Assembly: GCF_902859585.1 (NCBI RefSeq)
Contig: NZ_CADIJM010000002.1
Span: 906,090-970,089, forward strand
From: Achromobacter animicus
GTDB lineage: Bacteria > Pseudomonadota > Gammaproteobacteria > Burkholderiales > Burkholderiaceae_B
DNA length: 64,000 nt
Reading direction: 5' to 3'
Below, piece after piece: positions 28,319 through 36,608 of this stretch. The notes under the pieces are model-generated. The model did no database searches and was not told the DNA's origin. It worked only from the letters and a program-made list of their open reading frames with translations. The position numbers were made by a program, and so were the translations under genes. Numbering within the stretch: position 1 is the stretch's first letter; every line of letters begins with the position of its first letter.

Positions 28319-29671
28319 TTACCAGCCCCAGCAGGTGCCGGCCGCAGGCTTGCCGCAGGTGCGGTAGTTCACCGCGAACCACAGCTTGCCCGCGCCGCGC
28401 GGCGTGCCGTCGGACGTCTTGACGTCGTTGCGCGGCAATTCTTCCAGCGTGTCGCGCGCCGTCTTGGTGGCCGAGCCGCTGGCGGCATTGGCTTCCAGGA
28501 CGATGCGGCCCAGGCTGGCGGCGTCGCGGTCTTCGAACACGATAGCCGTGTCAGCCAATGCGCTGATCTTCACCGACGCATCGCGCACGGCGGCGGCGTA
28601 GCTGTCATTGGCCCCGGTGGGCAGGATGTCCTTGTTCAGCGTACTGACCGCCAGGATTTCCGCGGGCGTTGCCGGCGCCTGCATCTTGTATTGGTCCAGG
28701 CCCTGCAGCTGCCCGGCCGCGGCCTGGCGGCGCAGCCAGTCGCCCCACAGGAATTCCGCGAATTCAGGCAGGTTGCCGTTGCTGTAGGCGATGTCGCGCG
28801 TGAAATACACCAGGGAGCGGTAGCGGTCTTCCTGCATACCGCCGGGCTCCTGCGCATTGGCGAGGCCGACGCGCGTGGGCAGCTGGTCGACGGTGATCGG
28901 CTGGTTCTGGCCGTCACGCAACCATGCCCGGCGCTCGTCGACCAGACGCTGCCAGAAGGCCGCCGCGGTCGGGAGGTCGCTGTAGTTGGCGTCGACCTTC
29001 ACCCACACGGGGAGCTTCGGGCCGCCATCAGATATCTCGCGCAGGGACGAGAACGTGTGGTGGCCGTCGGTCAGGTACAGGTTGCCGTCCCAACCCACGA
29101 TCACCGTCTTCAGGTTGGCCGTATTCGTGCCCGGCGCGTCCAGGCAGGTGAACGTTTCGGGCTGGTCCAGGCGCGCGGCGCGCGCCTCGGCGATGCTCTG
29201 GAACTTCTGCGCGCGCTCGGCGCCGCCCACGTCCTCGCAATAGTCGTCGAACTTCTTGCCGACGGTGCGGTTCAGGTAATCCAGTTGCAGAACTGGGTCG
29301 GCCGCCCAGGTGGCGCGGTCGAAGTCGCCTTGCCAGCGGCCGAGCTTGTAATAGATCTGGTCGTAGCCGATCGCGGCCTGGGTCGGATGCAGTTCCTCGA
29401 TGCGGACCTGGATGACGTCGCCCGCCTTCTTCTGCAGATAGGCCGTGTTGCGCGGAGGCGTTTGGGGTTCGGGTTCCGGTTCCGGTTGCGGCTGCGGGGT
29501 GGGCTGCGGCGCCGGGGTTTCAGCGACGGGCGGCTGGACGTCGTCATCGTCATCATCGCCGCCGCCATTGCAGGCAGCCAGGGCCAGCGGCAACAAAGCC
29601 ACGGCCAGGGCGCGCATCAGGCGCGACGGACGGAAAAGGGGAGAAAGCGCGGATTCGGTACGGGAGGGCAT
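28319..29671 (-). CDS. lipoprotein with ParB/Srx-like N-terminal domain
   Basis: This 450-aa protein has a lipoprotein signal (ALLPLALAAC lipobox). An Asp-run and a Pro/Glu/Gln-rich linker follow. The globular part begins with VIQVRIEELHPTQAAIGYDQIYYK and contains 'WDGNLYLTDGHHTFSSL', a match for the ParBc_2/ParB-Srx-like domain. In that domain the GHH motif follows a strand-turn. Surface-attached members of this family are uncharacterised; nuclease activity is only implied by the family name. Start could be 29671 or, equally well, ATG 29617 just before the hydrophobic stretch. It converges with the hypothetical gene across the terminator. Confidence 0.85.
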   Translation of the reverse strand: MPSRTESALSPLFRPSRLMRALAVALLPLALAACNGGGDDDDDDVQPPVAETPAPQPTPQPQPEPEPEPQTPPRNTAYLQKKAGDVIQVRIEELHPTQAAIGYDQIYYKLGRWQGDFDRATWAADPVLQLDYLNRTVGKKFDDYCEDVGGAERAQKFQSIAEARAARLDQPETFTCLDAPGTNTANLKTVIVGWDGNLYLTDGHHTFSSLREISDGGPKLPVWVKVDANYSDLPTAAAFWQRLVDERRAWLRDGQNQPITVDQLPTRVGLANAQEPGGMQEDRYRSLVYFTRDIAYSNGNLPEFAEFLWGDWLRRQAAAGQLQGLDQYKMQAPATPAEILAVSTLNKDILPTGANDSYAAAVRDASVKISALADTAIVFEDRDAASLGRIVLEANAASGSATKTARDTLEELPRNDVKTSDGTPRGAGKLWFAVNYRTCGKPAAGTCWGW

Positions 29672-29861
29672 GGCAGTTCTTGGGGGCTGCGATCAGTAAG
29701 GGAGGCCGATCATGCCGGACGCGTGTTTCCTGCGCATTGCACGTCACCGAGAAACTGACCGAGCATAGGCCGCGCGCACGGCCGGGGGCAAGGAGATAAT
29801 GGCAGCGCGTCCGGCACCGGACCGGGCGTCAAGCAGACACATACCAAGGAGGCTGCCGGCA

Positions 29862-30545
29862 ATGGCTTACATCACATTCTGGCGCGTCTGCGTCGTACTG
29901 ACGCTGAGCGCGATCGGCTTTGGCGCCGCCGCGGAAGACCGCGCCGATAGCGCGCGCGGCGCCCAACTGCTGGAGGCATCCGGCAAGGGCGATGCGGCGC
30001 GCGTGCGCCAATTGCTGGCAGAGGGCGCGCCGCTCGAGGCGCGGGACGGGCAGGGCAATACGCCGCTGCTGCGCGCCACGCAAGGCAACCACGCGCAGGC
30101 CGCGGCGGCGCTGATCGACGCCGGCGCAAACGTGAACGCCCAGAACGGCATGCAGGACAGCGCATACCTGCTGGCGGGCGCGCAGGGCTATCGAGAGATA
30201 TTGGAGCTGACGCTGTCGCATGGCGCCGACCTGAAAAGCACCAACCGCTATGGCGGCACGGCCCTGATTCCGGCGTGCGAGCGCGGTCACGTCGAGGTCG
30301 TGAAGCGGCTGCTGCAGGCGGGCGTGGATCCCAACCACGTCAACCGGCTGGGCTGGACGGGGCTGCTCGAGGCCATCATCCTGAGCGACGGCGGACCGCG
30401 CCATCAGGCTATCGTGGCGCTGCTGATAGAGGGGGGAGCGGACGTGAATCTGCCCGACAGGGACGGGCTCACGCCATTGCAGCACGCGCGTCAGCGCGGC
30501 CAGACGGAAATCGTGCAGATGCTGGAGCGCGCCCGGGCGCGGTAG
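29862..30545 (+). CDS. exported ankyrin-repeat protein
   Basis: This 227-aa protein has a signal peptide (FWRVCVVLTLSAIGFGAAA). At least five ankyrin repeats follow, the clearest being TPLLRATQGNHAQAAAALIDAGA, 'SAYLLAGAQGYREILELTLSHGAD', 'TALIPACERGHVEVVKRLLQAGVD' and 'TPLQHARQRGQTEIVQML'. It is a periplasmic protein-binding scaffold whose partner is unknown. ATG 29862 follows AAGGAGG. A second in-frame ATG at 29799 also has AAGGAG close by, which would give a 21-residue longer N-terminus; the shorter form suits the signal peptide. Confidence 0.9.
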   Translation: MAYITFWRVCVVLTLSAIGFGAAAEDRADSARGAQLLEASGKGDAARVRQLLAEGAPLEARDGQGNTPLLRATQGNHAQAAAALIDAGANVNAQNGMQDSAYLLAGAQGYREILELTLSHGADLKSTNRYGGTALIPACERGHVEVVKRLLQAGVDPNHVNRLGWTGLLEAIILSDGGPRHQAIVALLIEGGADVNLPDRDGLTPLQHARQRGQTEIVQMLERARAR

Positions 30546-30563
30546 CGACCCGGGCGGCAAGAT

Positions 30564-30590
30564 GGGCCGGCGCCGCGGGGCGGCCGGCCC
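30564..30590. terminator. hairpin between ankyrin and porin genes
   Basis: GGGCCGGC pairs with GCCGGCCC over an 11-nt loop. It lies between converging genes. No T-run. Confidence 0.4.
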
Positions 30591-30599
30591 GGCACACGC

Positions 30600-31706
30600 T
30601 TAGAACTGGTGGCGGATGCCCACGCCGGCGGCGGTGCTCTTCAGACCGTCGATGAACGCGTAGTCCGTGCCGTACGAACCGTAGGCGTACAGGTTGGTGC
30701 GCTTGGACAGGTCGTAGGTGTAGCCCACGCTGTACACGTTCATGTTGGCATCGCCGCCCGTCAGCTTGTCGTTGGACGGAGCCACGTGCTGCCACGAGGT
30801 GAACAGGCTGCCCGAGGCGCCCACCGGGAACGTCGCGCCCAGCATGTAGGAATTGGCCTTGAAGCCGTCCACGAAGCGGTTGGTGCCGAACTCATCGCTG
30901 AACGGCGTGCCCGACGGCAGGTCCTGGCCGACGAACCAGCCGTCGGTGGTGCGGCCGTAAGCGGCAGCCAGCTTGACCACTTCCAGGTCGTACGAAGCGC
31001 CGACGGCGTATTGGCGCGGCGTGGCGCCGTTGTCGACGGTGCTGCGGTTGGCGCCGTTCAGCTGGTCGTACGTCAGCGTCACGTTCAGGGGACCCTGCAC
31101 ATAGCGCAGGCCGGTGGTGATGCCGCGCGTGTTGTCGGCGGTCTGGAAGCCGGTCTGGTCCGAGGTGGTGTCGTCCACGCTGAACGAGTAGCCCACGGCG
31201 AATTCAAAGCCGTTCACCGACGGGGTGCGGTACATGACCATGTTGTCCCAGCGCATGGTGTTGGCCGCGCTGAAACCCAGGCCCAGGTTGGATTGGGTGT
31301 AGCTGGTGTAGAAGGGGTCGATGTCGGCCAGGTAGTTCGAACCGACCGTGGCCTGACGGCCGAATTCCAGCGAGCCCCAGGCGTCGTTGGCCAGACCGAT
31401 GGTGGCTTGGCGGCCGAACAGGCGGCCGGATTGGCCGCGCTGGCCGTTGGCCGAATCAAAGCCGCTTTCCAGCTTGAAGACGGCGCGCAGGCCGTCGCCC
31501 AGATCTTCGGATCCGCGCAGGCCCCAGCGGGAGCCGGCCTGGATGCCGTTGATCATGCCGACTTTGGAACCACTGTAGCCATCGCCCTTGATCTTGTTGT
31601 AGCCGAGGCCGGTGTCGATGACACCGTAGAGGGTGACTGACGGTTCTGCCTGGGCAACGCCTGCGAAAGAGGCCAGCATTGCCGCGGCGAGCAGCGTCTT
31701 TTTCAT
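30600..31706 (-). CDS. Gram-negative porin (Bordetella/Burkholderia type)
   Basis: This 368-aa outer-membrane porin begins with a signal peptide (KKTLLAAAMLASFAGVAQA). The family N-terminus SVTLYGVIDTGLGYN, the loop-3-like region RLFGRQATIGLANDAWGSLEFGRQ and the terminal aromatic GIRHQF (final Phe) mark a 16-strand trimeric general-diffusion porin. It sets uptake of small hydrophilic solutes. ATG 31706 follows AGGAG with 9-nt spacing. It is a stand-alone gene with a ~250-bp upstream AT-richer region likely carrying its promoter; I could not fix a -10/-35 pair there. Confidence 0.95.
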   Translation of the reverse strand: MKKTLLAAAMLASFAGVAQAEPSVTLYGVIDTGLGYNKIKGDGYSGSKVGMINGIQAGSRWGLRGSEDLGDGLRAVFKLESGFDSANGQRGQSGRLFGRQATIGLANDAWGSLEFGRQATVGSNYLADIDPFYTSYTQSNLGLGFSAANTMRWDNMVMYRTPSVNGFEFAVGYSFSVDDTTSDQTGFQTADNTRGITTGLRYVQGPLNVTLTYDQLNGANRSTVDNGATPRQYAVGASYDLEVVKLAAAYGRTTDGWFVGQDLPSGTPFSDEFGTNRFVDGFKANSYMLGATFPVGASGSLFTSWQHVAPSNDKLTGGDANMNVYSVGYTYDLSKRTNLYAYGSYGTDYAFIDGLKSTAAGVGIRHQF

Positions 31707-31958
31707 CCGGAAAACTCCTGAGTTGCAGTTGAAGAAAAAGCAAAAGGAACACGACGCCAAGCATCGACCCGACGGTGTTCCTCGGCGCATAGTGTAGAAC
31801 AATGCGTTAATTGTCGTTATCCACCGTCAATTCTTGCCAAAATTCGAACACTTTCTAGTGGGACGTTCGGGTGCTTTTTCTGGGACGAAGCCGAGCGAAT
31901 TGACCTTGCGGCGTCATAGTGGCATCTTGCCCAAAACCTCAATCACGGAACCCGCTCC

Positions 31959-32612
31959 TTGAACTTTCCCCAACCGCTCGTCACCGTCGACGCTGTCCTT
32001 CTTACCCTGCGCGAATCCGGCCTGGAAGTCGCGTTGCATCAGCGCGACCGCGAGCCGCTTCAGAGCGCCATGGCGCTGCCGGGTGGCGTGGTGCACGCCA
32101 ACGAAGACACGTCCACCGAAGACAGCATCCGGCGTGTATTGCGCGACAAGACCGGCTTCGAGCCGCGCTACCTGGAGCAATTGCAGGTGTTTTCCGGTCG
32201 GGATCGGGATCCCCGGGGATGGTCGATGTCGGTCGCCTATGTGGCGCTGGTGCCCGCCGCCGAACTGGAAGCCGCCACCCGCGCGGAATTCCGTTTTGTC
32301 AGTGTGGACGCCTTGCCGCCGCTGGCGTTCGACCATGCGGACATCATCACTGCCGCCGTGGACCGCCTTCGCAGCAAATCCACGTACTCCACGCTGCCGT
32401 TTTTTCTGCTGCCCGAGCGCTTCACGCTGACCCAACTGCAGCACACCTACGAGGCGATCCTGCAGACCCGGCTCGAGAAGTCGAACTTCCGCAGGAAGAT
32501 GGAAGCGTGGGGGGCGCTGGAGGCAACCGACGAAGTTGTCGGGGGCGCGCAGCGTCCGGCGCGTCTTTACCGGTTGAAGGATTTCACCTTTTTCGACCGT
32601 AGCGTCGGCTGA
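31959..32612 (+). CDS. nrtR: NrtR-type Nudix transcription regulator of NAD metabolism
   Basis: This 217-aa protein is an N-terminal Nudix-like domain with a degenerate Nudix box (GGVVHANEDTSTEDSIRRVLRDKTGF, read in parts; the EExG catalytic glutamates are lost). A C-terminal winged helix domain follows (LTQLQHTYEAILQTRLEKSNFRRKM). That is the layout of NrtR, which senses ADP-ribose and represses NAD salvage genes. Its neighbours, a Prs-like gene and nadV, are exactly the expected targets. A TTG start at 31959 keeps the family N-terminus; the ribosome binding site is weak. Repression of its own operon through the palindromes downstream is inference. Confidence 0.85.
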   Translation: MNFPQPLVTVDAVLLTLRESGLEVALHQRDREPLQSAMALPGGVVHANEDTSTEDSIRRVLRDKTGFEPRYLEQLQVFSGRDRDPRGWSMSVAYVALVPAAELEAATRAEFRFVSVDALPPLAFDHADIITAAVDRLRSKSTYSTLPFFLLPERFTLTQLQHTYEAILQTRLEKSNFRRKMEAWGALEATDEVVGGAQRPARLYRLKDFTFFDRSVG

Positions 32613-32628
32613 TTCGACGGGACGAGCC

Positions 32629-32655
32629 TTTTGCAACGCAAAGATAGTTGCAAAA
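32629..32655. promoter_or_regulatory. perfect 27-bp inverted repeat at the prs-nadV promoter
   Basis: TTTTGCAAC-N9-GTTGCAAAA, both arms perfect, lies 17 bp after the nrtR stop. It overlaps the -35 of the likely downstream promoter, so it fits a repressor site. NrtR is the obvious candidate, though the sequence is not the Shewanella-type NrtR box I remember. Confidence 0.6.
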
Positions 32656-32677
32656 CAACAATAAGTAGGCATATACT
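32648..32677 (+). promoter_or_regulatory. putative sigma-70 promoter of the prs-like/nadV operon
   Basis: TTGCAA (32648-32653), an 18-nt spacer, then TATACT (32672-32677). The -35 is the right arm of the 27-bp palindrome. Confidence 0.6.
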
Positions 32678-32684
32678 GGCCTCG

Positions 32685-32707
32685 CTTAGTTTTGAAATGC
32701 CACTAAG
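32685..32707. promoter_or_regulatory. second inverted repeat near +1 of the prs-like/nadV operon
   Basis: CTTAGT-N11-ACTAAG lies just after the -10. The TTAGT/ACTAA halves recall NrtR boxes, but the spacer is longer than in the version I know. Confidence 0.5.
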
Positions 32708-32715
32708 GGGCCATC

Positions 32716-33561
32716 ATGTTCACCATCACTGCGGTAATCGAAGGACAGCGCAAGACCGATACGCCAGCCGCGTTCCGGTTTCCCGGCGGCGAAATGCAGG
32801 TCACCATTCCCGCCGGCTTGCGTGAACATGCCGACGCCGCCCGCGAATTCCGCATCCACGCCTTGCTGAAGTCGGCCGACGACGTCATGCAGTTGCTGCT
32901 GCTGACTGACGCGCTGCGCCGCCTGAACCCGGCCGCGCCCGTGCACCTGGACATGCCCTACGTGCCGTATGCGCGCCAGGACCGCGTCTGCAATCCCGGC
33001 GAGGCGCTGGGCGCCGCCGTGTTCTGCAAGCTCATCAATGACCAGCAGTACGCCACGGTCACCATCGTGGAACCGCATAGCGACGTCACGCCAGCGCTGT
33101 TGCAGCGGGTGCGGGTGATCGACGCCGCCGCCTTCCTGAAGAAAGCGCTGGCCGCCCCGGCCTTTGCCCAGGGCGTCACACTGATGGCCCCGGACGCCGG
33201 CGCCCGCAAACGGGTGCAGTCGCTGGCCAAAACGCTGGGCGTGGCGGACGTGCGCTACGCGGAAAAGGTCCGCGACCCGCAGACCGGCCGCATCACGGAA
33301 ACCCGCGTGCCCGACGATATCCCCGCCCAGCCGGTGCTGGTGGTCGACGACATCTGCGACGGCGGACGCACGTTTCTGGAACTGGCCGCCGCCCTGGCCG
33401 ACAAGACCCGCCAGCCGCTCTATCTGTATGTGACGCACGGCATCTTCAGCAAGGGCTTGAGCGAACTGAAGGCGCGATACGCCGGGATTTTCACCGCCTA
33501 CGACTGGACCCGCACGGAAGAGGGCGCCGCGACCGCCGCCGGTGCGGTGCTGGTCAACTAA
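32716..33561 (+). CDS. ribose-phosphate pyrophosphokinase-like protein (NAD salvage)
   Basis: This 281-aa protein supplies PRPP for nicotinamide salvage. Family marks are the 'PVHLDMPYVPYARQDRVCNPGEALGAAVFCKLIN' region (flexible loop and oligomer contacts, read in parts) and the PRPP-binding VVDDICDGGRTFLELA. It is shorter than canonical Prs (~315 aa). The PRPP loop reads DDICDGG instead of DDIVDTAG, so it may belong to the divergent Prs group that sits next to nadV. It is 48 bp upstream of nadV on the same strand and is likely the first gene of that operon. Confidence 0.88.
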   Translation: MFTITAVIEGQRKTDTPAAFRFPGGEMQVTIPAGLREHADAAREFRIHALLKSADDVMQLLLLTDALRRLNPAAPVHLDMPYVPYARQDRVCNPGEALGAAVFCKLINDQQYATVTIVEPHSDVTPALLQRVRVIDAAAFLKKALAAPAFAQGVTLMAPDAGARKRVQSLAKTLGVADVRYAEKVRDPQTGRITETRVPDDIPAQPVLVVDDICDGGRTFLELAAALADKTRQPLYLYVTHGIFSKGLSELKARYAGIFTAYDWTRTEEGAATAAGAVLVN

Positions 33562-33608
33562 GCATGCAGATCAACCAAGAACACAGATCAACCAAGAAGG
33601 AACCTGCC

Positions 33609-35309
33609 ATGAATGCCCCCGACACCCTGGCCCCCCAGCTCAAGAATGGCCTGAATCCCTTCCTGCAGGCGGACTTCTACAAGACCGGCCACCCGTTCCA
33701 GTACCCCAAGGGAACGAACAAGATCCTGGCCAACTTCACGCCGCGCTCGGCCCGCCTGGCGCCGGTGCTGCCCGAATTGTTCGACGAGAAGATCGTCTGG
33801 TTCGGCCTGCAAGGATTCATCAAGGAAATCCTGATCGGCCTGTTCAACCGCGAGTTCTTCGGCAAGCCCGCCAGCACCGCCGTGCGCCAGTACCAGCGCC
33901 GTGTGGACAACGCGCTGGGCAAGGGCGCGGTCACGGTCGATCACCTGCAGGCGCTGCACGACCTGGGTTATCTGCCGCTGGAGATCCGCTCGGTGCCGGA
34001 AGGCGCGCGCGTCGACATCCGCGTGCCGCCGGTCACCTTCATCAACACCCAGCCGGAATTCGCCTGGCTGGTGACCTACATCGAAACCCTGTTCAGCTGC
34101 GAGTCCTGGAAGCCGTCCACGGTTGCCACCATCGCCTTCGAATACCGCAAGCTGCTGACGTACTTTGCGCAATTGACCGGCAGCCCGATGGCGTTCGTGG
34201 ACTGGCAGGGCCACGACTTCTCGATGCGCGGCATGGCCGGCCTGTACGACGCGCGCAAGTGCGGCGCGGGTCACCTGCTGTCCTTTACCGGCACGGACAC
34301 GATCCCGGCCATCGACTACCTGGAAGACCTCTACAACGCGGATTCGGACCGCGAACTGATCGGCGGCTCGGTGCCGGCGACGGAGCACTCCGTGATGTGC
34401 CTGGGCAGCAAGGAAGGCGAGATCGAGACCATCCGCCGCCTGGTCAAGCAGGTGTATCCGGCCGGCATCGTGTCGGTGGTGTCTGACACCTGGGACTTCT
34501 GGCAGGTGGTGACGGACTTCGCCGCGGCGCTCAAGTCCGAGATCATGAGCCGCCAGCCGGATGCGCTGGGCAACGCGAAGGTGGTGTTCCGTCCGGACTC
34601 CGGCGACCCCGTGAAGATCCTGACCGGCTATTTCTGCACCGACGTGCCGGACGTGCAGGACCGCGCCGCCCTGCAAGCGGCGCAGGCCGCCGGCTTTGAG
34701 GCCGTGCGGGATGCGGCCACGGGCACGTACTGGCTCCTGGGCGAAGACGCGAGCGCGCAGCAGACGCTGCGCGCGCCGGAGGTGAAGGGCGCCGTGCAAT
34801 GCCTGTGGGACACGTTCGGCGGCGTTCAGACCGATCGCGGCTACAAGCTGCTGGATCCGCACGTGGGCCTGATCTACGGCGACTCCATCACGCTGACCCG
34901 GGCGCGCGACATCCTGGTGCGCCTGGAACGCAAGGGCTTTGCGTCGGGCAACGTCGTGCTGGGCATCGGGTCGTACACCTATCAGTACCTGACTCGCGAC
35001 ACCTTCGGCTGGGCGCTGAAGGCCACGTATGCCGAGGTTAATGGCGAACCGCAGGAACTCGTGAAGGACCCGGTCACCGATTCCGGCGTGAAGAAGTCCG
35101 CCAAGGGTTTGCTGCGTGTGGACAAGACGCCGGACGGCTATGTGCTGCACGACCAGCAGACCCCCGAGCAGGCGGCGGGTGGCGCGCTGGTGCCTGTGTT
35201 CCGCGACGGCGAACTGCTGGTCGAACAAAGCCTGGCCGAGATCCGGACGCGGCTGCAGGGATCGTGGACCTGCCCCGAAGCGGGCAGCATCCGCTGGCCG
35301 GCCTGCTGA
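33609..35309 (+). CDS. nadV: nicotinamide phosphoribosyltransferase
   Basis: This 566-aa enzyme joins nicotinamide with PRPP to make NMN, the first step of two-step NAD salvage. Landmarks are LQADFYKTGHPFQYPKGTN, 'QGFIKEIL', the 'DWQGHDFSMRGMAGLYDA' region, 'GTDTIPAIDYL' and the PRPP-contacting 'FRPDSGDPVKIL', followed by 'DTFGGVQTDRGYKLLD'. Between these last two, about 65 residues form an insertion (FCTDVPDVQDRA onward); this explains its length beyond ~490 aa vertebrate-type NAMPT. ATG 33609 follows AAGGA. It ends the operon with a strong terminator. Confidence 0.93.
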   Translation: MNAPDTLAPQLKNGLNPFLQADFYKTGHPFQYPKGTNKILANFTPRSARLAPVLPELFDEKIVWFGLQGFIKEILIGLFNREFFGKPASTAVRQYQRRVDNALGKGAVTVDHLQALHDLGYLPLEIRSVPEGARVDIRVPPVTFINTQPEFAWLVTYIETLFSCESWKPSTVATIAFEYRKLLTYFAQLTGSPMAFVDWQGHDFSMRGMAGLYDARKCGAGHLLSFTGTDTIPAIDYLEDLYNADSDRELIGGSVPATEHSVMCLGSKEGEIETIRRLVKQVYPAGIVSVVSDTWDFWQVVTDFAAALKSEIMSRQPDALGNAKVVFRPDSGDPVKILTGYFCTDVPDVQDRAALQAAQAAGFEAVRDAATGTYWLLGEDASAQQTLRAPEVKGAVQCLWDTFGGVQTDRGYKLLDPHVGLIYGDSITLTRARDILVRLERKGFASGNVVLGIGSYTYQYLTRDTFGWALKATYAEVNGEPQELVKDPVTDSGVKKSAKGLLRVDKTPDGYVLHDQQTPEQAAGGALVPVFRDGELLVEQSLAEIRTRLQGSWTCPEAGSIRWPAC

Positions 35310-35351
35310 TCCCGCCGGCATTCGCCAGTATTTGCCGGCAGATCAGACGAC

Positions 35352-35378
35352 AACGGCGCCCTTGCGGGCGCCGTTTCT
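35352..35378 (+). terminator. rho-independent terminator after nadV
   Basis: AACGGCGCCC and GGGCGCCGTT form a perfect 10-bp stem with a TTGC loop and a short T-run. Convergent with the SURF1 gene. Confidence 0.8.
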
Positions 35379-35394
35379 CATACGTGGCGGCGAA

Positions 35395-36174
35395 TCAGTC
35401 CGGCCGGCGTGCGCGCTTTTCCTCGCGCACGAAGATCACCACGCCCACGATCACCATCAGCGCCAGCGCATACCAGGTGATGGCGTACGTCAGATGGTTG
35501 TTGGGGAAGTTGATCATCGTAAGTCCACCCACCGGTTCGCGGGCGGCATCCTTGCCGGGGCTGGACGCGGCGTCGGCGTCGATGAAGTAGGGCGCCACGT
35601 CGGCAAGTCCGCGCGCCGCCGCGATGCCGGGCAGATCGCGCGAATACCAGAGGTTGGCGGCCGGATCGTTGTTGCGCAGAAAGCCGCTGGCCGGTTCGCC
35701 CATGCGCAGCAGGCCCGTGACCTGGCCCGGCGCCGGCGGCTGGGCGCTGTTGGCTGCGTCCTTGCGCCATGCCGGCAGCACGAAGCCCCGGTTCACCAGC
35801 ACGATGCCGCCGTCCGCCAGCTGCAGCGGCGTCATGACCCAATAGCCGCTGCCCAGTTCCGTGGCGGCCTGCACCAGCGTCTGCTTGTCGAAGTGGTAGG
35901 TGCCGGAGGCGGTGACGTGGCGGTATTCGGCGTTGTCCTGCGTCAACTGCGCCCATTCGTTCTTGCCGGGGGCGGGCGTGGCGGGCGCGTGGGCCCGCTG
36001 ATCCACCTGCGCGATCAGCGCGCGCTTCCAGGCCAGCCGGTGTACCTGCCAGGTTCCCAGGGCGCAAAGCCCGGCGAAGATGGCAACAGCCAGCAACCCC
36101 AGGATGACCAGGGTTGCCTTGCTGCGCGGATTACGGGAGGTGTCGCGTGAAGAAATGTCTTTGACTACAGCCAT
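35395..36174 (-). CDS. SURF1 family oxidase assembly protein
   Basis: This 259-aa membrane protein helps insert haem into haem-copper oxidases. It has the classic two-helix layout: one segment near residues 20-42 (TLVILGLLAVAIFAGLCALGTWQVHR, with the LGxWQxxRxxWK motif) and one near the end (LTYAITWYALALMVIVGVVIFV). Between them are 'VLVNRGFVLPAWR', 'LLRMGEPASGFLRNND' and 'NFPNNHLTYAITWY'. Its ATG overlaps the cyoD stop by 1 bp. It is the last gene of the cyo operon. SURF1 with a quinol oxidase, rather than cytochrome c oxidase, is a feature of several proteobacteria. Confidence 0.93.
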   Translation of the reverse strand: MAVVKDISSRDTSRNPRSKATLVILGLLAVAIFAGLCALGTWQVHRLAWKRALIAQVDQRAHAPATPAPGKNEWAQLTQDNAEYRHVTASGTYHFDKQTLVQAATELGSGYWVMTPLQLADGGIVLVNRGFVLPAWRKDAANSAQPPAPGQVTGLLRMGEPASGFLRNNDPAANLWYSRDLPGIAAARGLADVAPYFIDADAASSPGKDAAREPVGGLTMINFPNNHLTYAITWYALALMVIVGVVIFVREEKRARRPD

Positions 36175-36608
36175 CAGGGCATCTTGCGCATGTCATGCGG
36201 GGACATGGGCATCATGTTGGAGTTCAAGTGGTACATGATCCAGATGGATCCGCTGAGCGTGATGACGACCAGCACGAGCGTGAATATTAACGCCAACATG
36301 TTCCACCCGCTTTCGGACTTGGTGTCCAGGTGCAGGAAATAGATGATGTGGACCACGATCTGCACGACGGCAAAGGCCAGGATCACCAGGCCGGTGACCC
36401 GCGAGCTGTCGATGACGCGGTCCATAACCAGCCAGAACGGAATCGCCGTCAGGATGGCGGCCAGCACGAAGCCGGTCATGTAGCTCTTGAAGGTGCCGTG
36501 GCCGGCGCCGTCGTCATCGTCATGGTGGCCATCGTGATGATCGTGGCCGCTATGGCCACCGTGGCCGCCGTGGCCGGTGTCGGCCAGGTTATCCATGTGC
36601 GACGTCAT
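36174..36608 (-). CDS. cyoD: cytochrome bo3-type ubiquinol oxidase subunit IV, His-rich N-terminus
   Basis: This 144-aa small subunit has three membrane segments (residues about 44-62, 72-93 and 104-126). It aligns with CyoD (SYMTGFVLAAILTAIPFW, then VVQIVVHIIYFLHLD). The first ~40 residues are unusual: about ten His with Asp and Gly (HGGHGGHSGHDHHDGHH...). E. coli CyoD is ~109 aa and lacks this. It may bind a metal ion, but that is inference. The ATG overlaps the cyoC stop by 4 bp. It is followed at once by the SURF1 gene. Confidence 0.93.
   Translation of the reverse strand: MTSHMDNLADTGHGGHGGHSGHDHHDGHHDDDDGAGHGTFKSYMTGFVLAAILTAIPFWLVMDRVIDSSRVTGLVILAFAVVQIVVHIIYFLHLDTKSESGWNMLALIFTLVLVVITLSGSIWIMYHLNSNMMPMSPHDMRKMP

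Noticed and set aside
31707-31958. Promoter for the porin gene
   Set aside because: An AT-rich stretch and a TTGACG are present, but no -10 at a normal distance could be matched, so no site is claimed.
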